Below, in pieces: positions 63,990-64,000 of a stretch of DNA of 64,000 nt. How positions within the stretch are numbered: the first letter of the stretch is position 1; the number at the start of each line of letters is the position of its first letter. The translations under genes were made by a program, and so were the position numbers. The DNA is taken from positions 1 to 64,000 of the forward strand of contig NW_004086873.1 in assembly GCF_000220395.1 (NCBI RefSeq), given 5' to 3'. Source of the stretch: Ichthyophthirius multifiliis (lineage: Eukaryota; Ciliophora; Oligohymenophorea; Hymenostomatida). The notes beneath the pieces were generated by a model, which saw nothing but the letters and a program-made list of their open reading frames with translations, had not been told where the DNA came from and ran no database searches.

Positions 63990-64000
63990 AACAAAAAAAC

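Overview
This window reads as macronuclear-type DNA from an oligohymenophorean ciliate. By eye it is about 85% A+T. TAA and TAG occur constantly inside conserved proteins where they must encode glutamine, and only TGA ends genes. Introns are short, follow GT-AG and often end in AAAAAAG or TTTAG. This base composition and code fit Ichthyophthirius best, then Tetrahymena-like relatives. The species call is inference. With a standard or bacterial code nearly all the genes look broken, so I reread them with TGA as the only stop.

Layout. 1.4-5.2 kb: DENN-domain protein (minus). 6.0-10.9 kb: two unrecognised plus-strand genes around a tRNA-Gln(UUG). 12.7-15.0 kb: a plus-strand gene that looks like a divergent kinetochore scaffold (KNL1/Spc105). 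15.1-19.6 kb: three minus-strand genes: an acidic Gln-rich protein, an extraordinary Trp/Asn/Cys-rich four-repeat protein, and a NECAP-type endocytic protein. 20.5-24.5 kb: a VEFS-box (Suz12-like) protein and a long coiled-coil protein (plus). 24.8-26.2 kb: a TRF4-type non-canonical poly(A) polymerase (minus). 27.1-29.6 kb: a membrane histidine-kinase-like protein with no phospho-acceptor histidine. 30.0-33.0 kb: an Alba protein and a diacylglycerol kinase. 33.4-37.6 kb: the CAF-1 large subunit and the canonical poly(A) polymerase. 38.2-53.4 kb: one 15-kb VPS13 gene carrying an internal PH domain. 54.9-59.8 kb: ISCA2, a protein kinase and a coiled-coil protein (all minus). 60.6-61.4 kb: a decayed protein kinase. 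62.5-63.4 kb: a helical-repeat (TPR-like) protein. The window ends in a possible last exon.

The genes are a normal eukaryotic mix with no operon logic. Themes are chromatin and chromosome biology (CAF-1, VEFS-box, Alba, KNL1-like), RNA 3' ends (two poly(A) polymerase families), and membrane traffic and lipids (VPS13, DENN, NECAP, DGK). The most novel item is the W/N/C-rich repeat protein at 16,247-17,872. Gaps between genes are 80-95% A+T with (AT)n and (TAA)n microsatellites and little else.
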